Shown here: positions 1-13,603 of the stretch, piece after piece
Numbering within the stretch: position 1 is the first letter of the stretch
How the letters are laid out: every line of letters begins with the position of its first letter
From: Luscinia megarhynchos
Lineage: Eukaryota > Chordata > Aves > Passeriformes > Turdidae
Assembly: GCA_034336665.1 (NCBI GenBank)
Contig: JAPFBE010000002.1
Location: 5,812,146 to 5,876,145 of the forward strand
DNA length: 64,000 nt
Direction: 5' to 3'
Made by a program: the position numbers and the translations under genes
Notes under the pieces: generated by a model
Seen by the model: the letters and a program-made list of their open reading frames with translations, nothing else
What the model was told of the DNA's origin: nothing
Databases searched by the model: none

Positions 1-2458
1 AGCCCCTTAAAAACATTTAATCACTGCAGTTCAACGACTAATATTGAAGGACTCAAAAATTTCAAAACCTCCTCAATTTTGATGTGGTTCTTAGATAAAA
101 AAACAAGATTCCAATCCTTAAATGCAGGTGTTGTCCATTATGCTCCTAAGCAAACTTAACACTAAGACACCTTTTCATCCTGCACTAACACTTCCTTCTT
201 CACTTGAAAATGAAAAAGAAATAATGAGAAATTCCACCCCACTGCAAGGTGAGAAATGTGGCTCTTCATTAGTCAAAGAGCTGCAATTCCATTTCAAAAG
301 ACCTACTTTCTTGGTTAATGCTCATCATCCCTTATAACTGACAAGAAATCAATTAATAAGAAACGAACTTTTACTGTTAGTTTCTGTTGTACTGTTGTTA
401 GTTTTTCACAGATAAGTTTATCAAGCATAACTTTTTGTCATAGCCTCCACCAAGGGATTTGATATCTAAGCTTAACTACTTCACTTGGAAGCACATACCT
501 TTAAAATAAAGTGTAGAACTCTAACAATAGGCTGTAAAAGGTGTATTCTGAAACCTCCAATCAACAGAATTTTAAATTAACTGACATTCAAAATCAATGC
601 TCTCATTTAGATACACCATAAAGAGCAGGACTACAAAAGTGCAGCTGAGGACAGAAGGTATATGACTTGAGTTAAATCCTTAGCTGTTAAGAAACAATAG
701 AAGAAAACATGGTTTGCCATTGTTTGCTATTGTTTTCTAATAGTTTTTCAAGAGGAAAAAAAAACCTGCCTTTACTTGTAAAAAGATGTCTTAATAAAAT
801 GAAATAATTTGTAAATATAAATATAAAAATAATAAAATTCAAAAATTGCATTAATATATTTTTTAAAATTTTCAGCTAAGACACATACTATTGATACTGT
901 TGACAATAAAATGTAGGACAAGCTAGAAGCTTGAAAAAAGTACCTTTTCATGTAAAAATGTTTTGCTTGTAGTGTTTATGAAGTTGCAATCACCTACACA
1001 ACTGAAAAACTGGGAAAATTTTCAGGCACACTTCCACAACACATGCAATTTGAAGACAACATTCACTAGGTTTTTAAAGAAAAATCTCTCTTGTTCACTG
1101 TTGTTTTAAACTTCAGTGTCTCTCCTTCATCTCAGAATATTTTCATTTCTGAAACCAGGATCCTTGGAGCTATACATGTAGTGGGAATTTTTCACTATGT
1201 AAAAGGGAACCCAACTTTGCCTGAAACCTCAAGGGTTTTGTTTCTGTTTTTTTTTTTTTAAAAGAAAGGTATAAAAGATTACCCTTATTGCACTTCAATA
1301 ATGATAACTTTCTATGCTTTAGCTGATATACTGAGTCTAGGTAGAAAACTATAATAAATAAGGAAAGCAAGAACAAGATAGAAGCAAGGTTTATGGGATA
1401 GAGGGGATATATTATTGAAAACTGTGAATGAACTGTCTATTCTTTTCTACTGCTATTTTATACTGAAAATCCATTTCTGGACTGAAGGAGAAGAAAATCC
1501 TGTGTACCTTTCAAAAAAACAGAACAAATCCATAGTACAAATACATTCTGCTACAATGGTTCTATACTCTGTAACCCTCCCAGCAACGCTCATCCACCTG
1601 TACACTTCCTAATCAGACTTCTGACAGAAGGCTAAAGCAGGAGCTGGAATTTCCTTTCTCAGTAAAGGAACAGATGGGATATTGCCATAAGTAACCCAAG
1701 TGTAATAAACTTATAATATATATTTTCCCTACTCTTTCTGTCTCTGGTGAATATTTCAAGAAACATGGCTGGATTTAAAACCAGGATAGTTCACCTATTA
1801 GGACAATGACATCATCTGTAGGTCATTTTTTGAGGAGGCTAAACCAGACCTTATTATGAACAGGAAAAAATTTTACTGTCAAGCTTTTTCAAACTATCAG
1901 CTGGACACATATCATTAAGAATAAGGTTGGGGTTTTTTTTCACCAATGTAGCCTTTAAAAGGTAATGAGCCTGCTCATATGGGGGCTACTTTTTGACAAA
2001 GAGCTTTGAAATGAGCATGTCAGTTGTGTGTGGAACATATACATTCTGCGTTTGGAGGACATTTGTAGGCATAGAGACTCAAAAAATGGATTGCAAGGAA
2101 GGGGAAGACAAAGGATTTCAGTCTTAGAGTAGAATCTGCATTTTGTTCACATGAATAGTAATCTTCACTTTGATTTGAAGAGAAGTTGCATTCTACCCAA
2201 AATGAGCTATAGATACCAATCTCTAAACACATGTACTTGTTACAGTTGGCCGCATCTGAGTCCATTTTAAGACTGATTTCAGCTGCATCAGTGTATTATT
2301 GTATTATTGTGTTACATGCATGTAATATAAACTTATACTATTCACTTTTATTGATTTAAAATTTTGACTGTAATACCTTTTTGCATACATTTTTACAATG
2401 AATAGTAGGAACAGTGCTGCAAACGGGCATTCACACGTTGCTTTCACTAACATCAGCA
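1..2458. other. AT-rich intronic sequence, no gene seen
   Basis: This unique AT-rich sequence lies within the inferred SUGCT intron. It holds a run of 13 Ts near 1247-1259 and scattered TA/AAT-rich patches (about 790-860). The open frames here are under 82 codons, match nothing I know and show no domain pattern. Confidence 0.6.
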
Positions 2459-2555
2459 TTAGATATTTGCTTGAGCAGGGAGGTTGAACTTCATGACTCC
2501 TGACCCTTCCAACCTTAGCCATTCTGGAATTGTGGAATTCTGTGAATTACTGATC
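2459..2555 (+). mobile_element. CR1 LINE 3'-end fragment
   Basis: The stretch reads like the CR1 3' terminus: a 'GAGCAGGGAGGTTGAAC' block, then 'CCCTTCCAACCTTAGCCATTC', then a degenerate ATTCTG-type terminal repeat. It is an extreme 5' truncation of about 100 bp, diverged from the consensus, as is usual for old avian CR1 copies. It holds no coding sequence. Confidence 0.75.
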
Positions 2556-3732
2556 TATTGCACTATAAACTTACATATTGTAACCAATATTCTTAATGCT
2601 GAATTTACAAGAATCAAGAATTTTATGATCAATTGGTTAATTTAGAAATGTACATGTTTAAGTATATGCCTGTGTGAAAAACAGGCATGAGCACAGGTTC
2701 CAGATTTTGGAAATGAGGTATATGTGTTCCAAAAGGGAAGGAAATGACAGACATCAAAACTACCAGAGATAATTACAAAGCATTTCATTTCTACACTACC
2801 CCTTCAGCCATCAATAATACACAGAGTGCAACTTAACCTAAAAGGCTCTGGCACACTAAACTATGCAACTCCATCAGAACATGATGTCCAATACAACAGA
2901 TAACTAGTTTGATAAGAAACAATGGATATTGTGGTAACTCACTCTGCTTTCCCTGACACTGGCATAAATGAATTTATACCAGCACAAAAACTATTGCAAA
3001 ACATACATCAGGCCATTTGTTCATGTGCAAGTAAAAATAGTTCGTCTATTCAGTAGACAAGGAGGAAACACTGTAAGCCAAAGAGTAGACAGAAATCAGG
3101 ATGCCCCAAAGCCTTCCTGGAGTCCTACCAAAGAAACTCTGGTGTAGGGAGATTGGCTTTCCACAGCCAACGTTTTACAGTCCCTCTGGATTTGAATAAG
3201 CAACCTTAAACAAAACCTTAAAGTACTTAGCTTTTTAAAAGAGAGTGTTGGACTGAAATGCTTAACCATAAAGACCAGCTCGTCTTTCTTCTAAATCAAC
3301 AGTTGTGTCCACTTAAGAGGCACCAAAGGGGCACTGTGGTTTTCTTTTAAAGGTTTAAAAAGAGAAGCAGTGAAAGAAATATATCCTCATATTTCCTTAA
3401 AATTGCTACTACTTCAGGAGCTTCTAAAGCACTGGACTGTTTTATTAAAATTGCCTCTTGGTAGTTTAATAGTGTTGCCAAAAATTATTGCTCACTGCAG
3501 TGATTAAAAAGTCACTCTTTTTCTTAGAAAAGCTTTGAATTGTTTAGTCTGTCCCCCCAACAGTTGCAAGTGAGCAAAGGGCATGCTTTTAAAAAATAAA
3601 TTAAGACAAATAAAAAGCTTTGCACAATTGAATTGGATCCCTGTCTTCCCCCAGTAAATATATCTAATATCACATACTTATTCAGAGAGGGAAGAAGGGA
3701 TTTCCTCTCAGTAAGGAGAGGGCGGGTAAGAT
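2556..3732. other. Intronic sequence, no gene seen
   Basis: Unique sequence between the CR1 tail and the GA microsatellite. I see no recognisable exon, RNA gene or repeat. Confidence 0.55.
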
Positions 3733-5280
<1,548 letters not shown>

Positions 5281-5320
5281 AAAAAAAAAAAAAAAAAAAA
5301 AAAAAAAGAGAGAGAGAGAG
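5281..5320. repeat. Poly(A) 27 followed by (GA)n
   Basis: Twenty-seven consecutive As run directly into about six GA units. This could be the A-tail of a decayed retrotransposon, but no recognisable body lies upstream. Lys/Arg-Glu-rich frames through it (4983-5445) are artefacts. Confidence 0.9.
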
Positions 5321-8300
5321 AAAGTACACGCCTAATAAAAACTTTTTTACACTTAGTCTTAGAAATTGCTATTGGTGGATTCTGTTTCTGTGAGAACATG
5401 AACAGTACCTTGCAATATTTAAACAAAAAGTTTGCAAGAAAATAATGGCAAGGCTTGAAAAGATTAAAAGAGTTCAAGATTCAAGTAACAAGAAAAAAAA
5501 TCCCAAATCCTGTCACAAAATCTTTAGTTTATACAGAGAAACTAGCAGAAAAACAATATTCTTGCCTTCATCCAAAACCCACAGCAGACCTTTTCTATTT
5601 GTTACCCTTAGCTTTGAATTGGGACAAACATTGCTTAATTTTTGTGCTACATTGCTCTCTTCTAGAATCATGCAAGAAAATGCATTGGCTTTGAAGATAG
5701 TTTAATGGGGAAAAAAGGGAAAAAAACAGTGGTAGATAGTAGCCTTATGGTTTATGAACACTATGGAAGTGATTTTTTTTTAGTTGTTTTAACTTGAAAT
5801 AACACAACCAGTGTGTCTTTTCTAAACAAACTTTCTGCTGTAATGCTCTTTCTCCTGCACTATATATTGTGTCATACTACACCATACATTCTTTATACTC
5901 TGCTATGGCATCCCTAGGGTCAAAGGCAGAAGATAGAAAAATTCCTGGAATAATATCCCCAATAAATTACTACTAACTATTATAATTCAATATAGGCATA
6001 TAAACTGCACTTTAAAGAAAATTGAATTTGTTGAAAATTAAAGCAAACCTGGTGTTACTTTGAACAAGAGGCTCATTGATTGTTTTCAGATTTCCATAAT
6101 AAAATAGGCTTTTTTGTTTTATGTTTTACATACCCTCTGAGGAAAGGAATCGTACCTCAAAACATATGGGTGTTCAGAATCTTTATTTTTAAATACAATC
6201 CTCCATGCTCATAAAACCCTGATTGGAAGCCAAGGAATTTATAACAAGGTGTATAACAGCAAGCCTGAAATAAGGCTAAAGATGAAGAAAAACAGAGCTT
6301 TCACTCATTAATTAAAATAAATAAGAAGAGAGACTAGAAGTGAAAGTGACCTTAATCTGGGGACAAATATCTATGGTTTAACTTAGTGACATCTTTTCAC
6401 TATATGAGGGTGTGTAGGCACCAAAATACACAAGAAGACAAACTAATAAACTGGTATTTATTTTGTGTAACAGGCATATTTTTTTTGCAGTCTGCATCAT
6501 AGTCCTTGCCTTTTATTGCCGTGATATATTACATTGAGAGCATGAAGAAAGGATTCTTCTATCTGAATTTTAGGGAACACTTTCATGCACAGCTTTTCTC
6601 CTAAAACACGTGTTCTGTTAGAACAACAAGCTTACATGTCTTATTTTAAACTGGGTTATAGATAAACTAGAAGACTGTTAAATATGCTCTTATAATATAC
6701 TGAGCCATGACCAAGTGCCCTACTAGGATTCAGTGTATGCCTTGAGTGTACTTCAGGCATTTGTATTACACCACCTGTGAAGTGTGCTTCTAATCCACTA
6801 ATGCACATACAGATAAGCTTTCTATTATTGAGGAAATGGTTCATTTTACATTTAAAAAAAAAAAAAAAAAAGGTAAACACTCATTTTTGGTTTGGTTTAT
6901 GCAGCTTCTCCTTTTATGACAAAAAGTCATTCTGGGTGAGGGGCAACAGCATGAAGATTACAACTCTGTTTTAACTAGGTTGCCCAAAACCTTGTTTTTT
7001 TTCAGTTGAGTAATGGATTTATTTTCTCTCTCTCTGCCCTTAACTGGGGAATCTTTAACACTTGTCTGTGCTGTATTCTTCATTTATCCTTTCATTAAAA
7101 GGTGAGACTAATATGCCAAAGGGGGCACAGAGCTGCAGTTTAAAAGAAAAACTTGACAATACAATAAGAAGCAATTTAAAATACAGTCCCTTAAAAAGAT
7201 GTCCTGCCCCCCTTCCTTGCTCTACTGTCTATCACATTCTCATACATTAATACCTTATGTCACACACCAGATTCTTCCCACATACACAAGCTTAGTCTGA
7301 TGGAGACGTGAAACCTCTCTGCCTTGAAAGGAGAGACTGGTGTGATTTTTATAAAGAGACTCACACCAGCAGTCAGAGTGTAGTCCTGAATAGTGAAAAT
7401 CCATCTGAGAAAATCTGAGCTCTTGTATTTGCAAGGGTTTTCTGATATTTCAGATCTGTCTCCTCTTGATAATCCCCTTTAGCCTGGCAACCACCAACTT
7501 TCTTGTGGGCCTAAGAACAGGTGAAGAGGAGGAACTGGAGAACACCACACTTCAAGGACTTTCGTATTACGTGAAGGCACCAGCAATTAACAGTCTGCCT
7601 GCTTGCACAAAAAGCTAGTTTGTCCAATCAAAGTTGCACAGTTAAGCTGCATGCACAACAGTTTTATGAACAATCCTGGACTTCACAAGTTTTGGAAGTT
7701 AGGCTCAGCAACTATAAAATTATACACTTGATATGTATTAGTAAGTACAGTAAATAGAGTATAATTAGAACAGAATACAATGTACTATTTTTCACTGCTT
7801 TTTATTCTTACTTCCCTAGAGCTACAAAATGAGTTTCTAATGAGCTTTGGGTAGTCACATAAATAGAAAACCTAACGTTGTAATGCCTGATAGTGATCTA
7901 AACTGCTTAGATATGTTTTGTATTACACCACAAAACAGTGGTTTGTTCATGGAATGGAACAAAAAATTTCATGTTACTCATACTTTGGCCCTAGGCATGC
8001 ATGTGTTGAAACCATAATCCCCCAACGTATTTCAGAATATGTTTGGACAACCTAGGTTTCTCTGTGAAAATGACCCAAAAGGAAAAAACCCTATCCATAA
8101 AAAACATAAATTACTGAGACCTCAATGTTTAAGTGTAGCCTACAGCACATAAAGAAAAATTTCCAATACACTGCCTATTTTCCCAGTTAAAAAGTAATAA
8201 GGAAGATGAGAAGGATGTATTCAGGAGGCATATAGAAAAGCTGTAAACTAGCTGTGTATGGATAAACATTCTATACAGCAGAAACAAAATACTCTGTGCC

Positions 8301-8758
8301 AAGGCAGGAAATCTCTGTACTAAAAGATCTTAAACATGATTGTACAGATATTTACTGGTTTCACATGCAGGGGTTCTCCCTTAATATTTGCAACAGCCAT
8401 TTTGTTTTTCTAACATAAAGCATTTTTTCCCACTCTAGAAAATCCCTACAGGTATTAGGGAGAATCCTGTACACAAAGCATAAGTGTCATAAGTGTCATA
8501 CCTCTACAAGGCAGAAGGATTAACAGACAACTGGACTGGCAGCCTGAGAGACCAATAGAGAGGTGAACAGAGACTAAATGAATTAACAAGGGTCAAACAA
8601 TGAATGTGCTGCAGTCAAGAAATGGATCCAGATACCACAAATTCTTGTCTAGTGCTTGAAATACAATATCATCTTCAAGAGGCCATACTTCTTTACCAGG
8701 TAACAGCTAATACACTTATGCTACTTCTAGCTGTTAATTATTTTTTCTGTAGAAGCTG
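5321..8758. other. AT-rich intronic sequence, no gene seen
   Basis: Unique sequence with an A tract of about 18 near 6853-6871 and a small tandem 'CATAAGTGT' pair near 8480-8500. No exon, structured RNA or mobile element is recognisable. Confidence 0.55.
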
Positions 8759-9545
8759 AATCATAGAATTGTTAAGGTTGGAAAAGACCTCTAAGACCAC
8801 CGAGTCAAATCATGATATCAGGTTCACCACTAAACCAAATCCCCAAGTACCACATCCACATGTTTTTGGATGCTTCCAGGGACAGTGTTTCCACCACTTC
8901 TCTGGGAAGCTGGTTCCAATGTCTGGACACCCATTCAGTGAAGAAATTATTTCTAATATCAAATCCAAATATCCTCGGTTCAATTTAAGACGTTTCTCTC
9001 ATCCTGGCACTTGTTACCTGTGAGAAGAAGTTGATCTCCACCTCACTACAACCTCCTTCCAGGTAGTTGTAGAGAGTGATAAGATCCCCCTCCAGTTTCC
9101 TTCTTTTCTCCAGGCTAAACACCAGCTCCCTCAGCCACTCCTCATCAGACCCTTCCCCAGCTCCATTGTCATTCTCTGGGCTTTCTCTGGCTCCTCCACC
9201 TAGTTGTTGCAATAAGGGGCCCAAAACTGAACACAAGATTTGAGGTGCAGCCTCACCAAGGGGCTGAGTACAGAGGCACAATCACTTTCCTGGTGCTGTT
9301 GGCTATACTACTCCTGATACAGGATACTAATGGTCAGGGTACCATTGGCCTTCTTGGCCACCTGGGCACACTGCTGGCTAATGTTCAGCTGCTGACAACC
9401 AGCACCACCAGCTCCTTTTCCAAGGGCAACTTTCCACCAGCTCTTCTCCCAGTCTGAAGCTCTACAAGAGGTTGTTTTGACCCAAGGCCCTTCCCGTTGT
9501 TGAGCTCTGGCCCATCAACACAGACTGTCCAGATTCCTGAACTTT
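8759..9545 (-). mobile_element. CR1 LINE fragment (end of ORF2 plus 3' UTR), antisense
   Basis: The left edge starts with the reverse-complemented CR1 tail (TCATAGAATTGTTAAGGTTGG). Reading leftward on the minus strand, the frame at 8985-9281 includes [18 protein letters not shown] and [20 protein letters not shown], the standard C-terminal ORF2 segment of CR1. The rest is RT-proximal ORF2 sequence with stops and frameshifts. The copy is 5'-truncated near 9545, inactive, and about 785 bp long. Confidence 0.9.
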
Positions 9546-12500
9546 CAGTATATTATTTTTGTAGCTGCTTAAATGCTCATCTTATGCATATGGACCAGAA
9601 CTGGAGCTTAAAAACAAAGCGTAGATTTGAGAAGGTGTAGACATAAAAGTCTACCTCAATGTTCTTCAAAAATACGTTTTTATATATTTCCTTCCTTTCT
9701 CAAGCTGGGAACCAGAAATAAAAAATAAAATTTTAAAAAACCAAAATCCCATTAACATTATGTTCTTGGTTTAAACCTTTTTTGTTTTGCTTCTTTGAGG
9801 TAATTCAAGAAATAAGAGCCTATTCACTGTTTATACTGAACGTTCCTTGCAGGTAAATAGAAAAAGTGCTAACATTTGATTGAAACTCACAAGGATAAAA
9901 AAGGTTAACTACTAATCATAGAAGGTTTACTACAAGATGGTACATTAAAAGTAATTCAAAAAAGTTGCAGTGATTAATTCTATTTTATTTTTCTTACAGC
10001 AAAATAAACAAAAAAGTGAAAATAGTGCCTTGAAATTAAAAAATCTCCTTTGGGAAAGGTCCCATTTTGGTTTACATGCAGCGCCATTTTACACAGCATT
10101 GGCTGTGAAAAAGGATTTTTCAACAGGTCTTTAATGGAATTTATGCCAGTTTTAAGGCCTTTTGCCTAGCCAAAGGAGCACAAAGAGCCTCGATGCAAAT
10201 GAAAATCTGTTCTTTAATGTGCACACTACTCAAAGTAATAAAAGTTTTATTATTTTTTAAGTTATGTACACCCACTGTGCAATATCAAATACGCATGTTG
10301 TAAACACAGTGGACTGAGTTCAGACATGATGTAAGCATGTGTAACTCAACCAACTTCAAAGGGACCACTTGTGAAACAGAATACTACTTAGCATGGCTAT
10401 GAGTTGCAGGATTCGTGCTAAATTCCTGGATCATGTTATTTTAAACAGAATTTTTTGGAGCAGGATAGTGTTACACAGCATCAGAAATAAAGGAGAATGG
10501 GGCTGTCAGTAATCTGCGGGGTCAAGTATCAAAAGAATTGTTTGACTTCATGCAAGACACACAAAGCATTTCAAGCAGACTGAAAAGAGCAGAGAAGGAG
10601 CACACTGAGATGTCATTTCAGAGCAAGAATGGCCACCACTGCTTTAAGAAAGAAAAAAGCTAATAGTTCATGTATATTAGGGTGTATATAGGAAAAGCAA
10701 TTACTGTTTAGGCAATGTATAGAGAAGAGAGAGGGCAAGGACCAGGACCTATCAGTCTTGGGAGACGGGACCAAAATCATAGAATCAGACCAGCTGGAAC
10801 ACTGTCACATGCACTAATACACCTAGAGCAGCAGATCTCATGGATCATTTTACAGAACTCCACTCACTCTTAAACTTTTCATCTTGCATCTATTGCACTG
10901 GCTGGCTGCATTCTTAGCAATCAAAATGCTTCTGGAAAATATACAATGAAACTGCAGTTTGTAATAAAACTAGTTATTTTTTTCCTCTTTTTTTCTTTCC
11001 TTTTTTTTGTGAAAGAAAACTAGGGCATTAGACAATTCACAACCACAAAGACATTTCATCATGGATCATCAATCTGCAGACTGGAGCTTGAAATCAAGTG
11101 GAAAAGAAACTCAGCAGAGAAACCACATGGAAGCAGTATTGCTGGAAAAAAATACATTCAGGAATGGAACCAAAAGAGATGGTCAAAGAGAAAAGGCCTT
11201 TCTGATACAACTAAATAGAACTGAGCTTCTGACTTTTCATGCAAAGGAGCTTCATCCCAAGTGTTGCCTTCTTCGCAGTGTTGGTCAATGAAGAGTTCAT
11301 CTGGCAAAGTTACTCAAGTGTTTGGAAAGTTTTGCTGACTTGTGGGACAAAGGCATGTGAAAGTTGGACAAATTACTGCATCCTTTCAAATCCCACCAAA
11401 ATCACTGTTTTGCTGAGAAAAACTCCAGAGGCACTTTATTTTGTAAATTTTAAAGTTGCAAAAACAGTCCAATTTCATGTAACAAGAGAGGATTTATTTC
11501 TTTCAGCAATAAGGGAGATGCTATGGGTGTTGTTTTCTCACAACATGAGCAAGTGTCTGACTTACTATTCCTTTTCTATCAAAAGTTATGGAGACAGGAA
11601 TAATCTGTGCCCTGGGTAAGAATGTGAAAACCCAACATGCAGGTGTTTTGCAACTCAGTTTGAAAAATTCATCTCAGATGTCTTGTCAATTTAAGATCAG
11701 GTATGAATCTCAAAGTCATGTGAAAAAGAACATCTAGTAAATACTCATACAAATATAAAAGCTACATCTTCAAATGCCAAATATTAATATATGAGAACAG
11801 CCCTAAATGGTCATACCACACTGGAACATAACTTAGAGAGAGGACAACTCCCCAAAGTGTCAGACACCAATTCACTTTCAAATTATATTTATTGGCCTCA
11901 AGAGCATTACAGTTGATGCAACATTTAAATTTTGCCTATAGTAAAACTCTTCCTGTTTGTACATGTTTGGTTGCCTCCAGGCTTTGATGATACCCCTGAA
12001 GTTTGTACATCTTGATACTTAACTGATATTTTTATCCAGTCAAGCACTGCAAGACCATGCAATGCACAAGAGAGTAACAAAATCACATTTCTAAACACTG
12101 AACCTGGTTACTCAGCAAATAAATGAAGCTTGTTTTGACATGCTTCATGCATGAGAATTGTGCCTGAGAGCACAGTCTCTTCAAAATGAAGATATAGATT
12201 ATCCATGAAAATTTGCTCAAATAACCTCTGTATGCATAGTTCCCCATGAATTCTGTAGTGATGAGTGTATTAGTATGTCTTTCATTGCAGCAAGTACTGA
12301 TATTTAAAACTCATCTTAAAAACATCAGCCATTTATTGGAGTCAGTAAAGACTATCCAATAACTGACCTCAAGAAAAAGGGCTGTAGCTACATTTATACA
12401 CTTGGCCCCTAGAAAAACAGCAAGTAAATATTTGATGTTTTTTATACTGCCATACTTACACAACAGTGGGTTTTCAGTGTGTGGCCTGTAAGAAACAGTA

Positions 12501-12838
12501 TAAAGGGCCAAGCCTCGTGCTGCCATAATTCTACAATTCCAGGCACTTCCAGTATCACAGAATATTATTCAATAAATGAAATATATACATACATGGAAAG
12601 ATGACCATAGAGAATTCTAAAACTCTTCTGTGTATACAACTTTGGGATGACCACACATTAAAAAAGTATGTGATCATAAATAAGCTGATAATTAAGAGAC
12701 TGAAGCAGACTAAATTTTACTTTAAAGACTGTGTAATTTTCAATTTAGATCTATATTACAATGTGAAGAGATAAGCTGCTCCAATTTGAATTCTTGGTAA
12801 TGGAACACCTATTGGTTAATTGTCTTCTCTCCCTGGAA
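9546..12838. other. Intronic sequence, no gene seen
   Basis: Unique AT-rich sequence. Near 10160-10240 is a stretch with an octamer-type ATGCAAAT site (10193-10200), noted in the findings. Two overlapping plus-strand frames at 11061-11291 and 11239-11619 (76 and 126 codons) have no recognisable domain. They are taken as chance frames. Confidence 0.5.
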
Positions 12839-13603
12839 TTCAGCAAAGGCAATTGCAGGGTCCTGTGCCTGGGGAAGAAGAAGCCCCTGCACCAGTACAG
12901 GCTGGGGGCCAAAGTGCTGGAAAGCAGCTCTGTGGAGAAGGAGCTGTGGGTCCTGGTGGACAACAAGCTGTCCATGAGCCAGCAGTGAGCCCCTGTGGCC
13001 AAGACAACCAATGGTCTCCTCTCCAATGGTGCATTGGGAAGAGCTTTGCCAGCAGGTGGAGGAGGTGATCCTGACCTTCTACTCAGCCCAGGTGAGGCAC
13101 ATCTGGAGTGCTGTGTCCAGTTCTGGGCTCCTCAGGACAAGAGTGACTGGGATCCTGGAGCAGGCCCAATGGAGAGCAAAGAAGATTAATAAGGGGCTGT
13201 ATCCTCTCTCTTATTAGGACAGGCTGAGGGAGCTGTGCCTGTTCAGCCTTGAGAAGCGACAACTGAGAGGGGACCTCATTAACATCTCTCAGTACCTGAA
13301 GGGAAGATGTCAAGAGGATGAAGCCAGGCTCTTCTTGATGGTACCAATCAACAGGGCAAGAGGCAACAGAGACTGAGGCACAGGAAATTCCACCTGAACA
13401 TGAGGAAGAAATTTGTTACAGTGCGGGTGACTGAGCACTAGAACAGATTGCCCAGAGGGGTTGTGGAGTCTCCCTCACCGAAGATATTCGAGAATGGTCT
13501 GGACACATTTCTGGGCCAGATCCTCTGGGATGACCTTGCTTAAGCAGGGAGGTTTGACCAGATGGTCAACTGACTTTACCCATTCTGTGTGTCTGTGATT
13601 CAG
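12839..13603 (+). mobile_element. CR1 LINE fragment (late ORF2 plus 3' UTR)
   Basis: The frame at 12794-12988 reads CRVLCLGKKKPLHQYRLGAK and then EKELWVLVDNKLSMSQQ, the familiar post-RT segment of CR1 ORF2. Further on come a LECCVQFWAP-like segment and [16 protein letters not shown] coding in shifted frames. The copy ends with 'TTTACCCATTCTGTGTGTCTGTGATTC', a CR1 3' terminus. It is 5'-truncated and broken by several frameshifts. Confidence 0.92.

Noticed and set aside
10774..10850. ATCATAGAATCAGACCAGCT, resembling a CR1 3' tip
   Set aside because: Similarity stops after about 15 bases and the following sequence does not fit CR1.
11061..11619. Two overlapping plus-strand frames of 76 and 126 codons
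   Set aside because: No recognisable domain and different overlapping frames; codon pattern looks like random AT-rich sequence.
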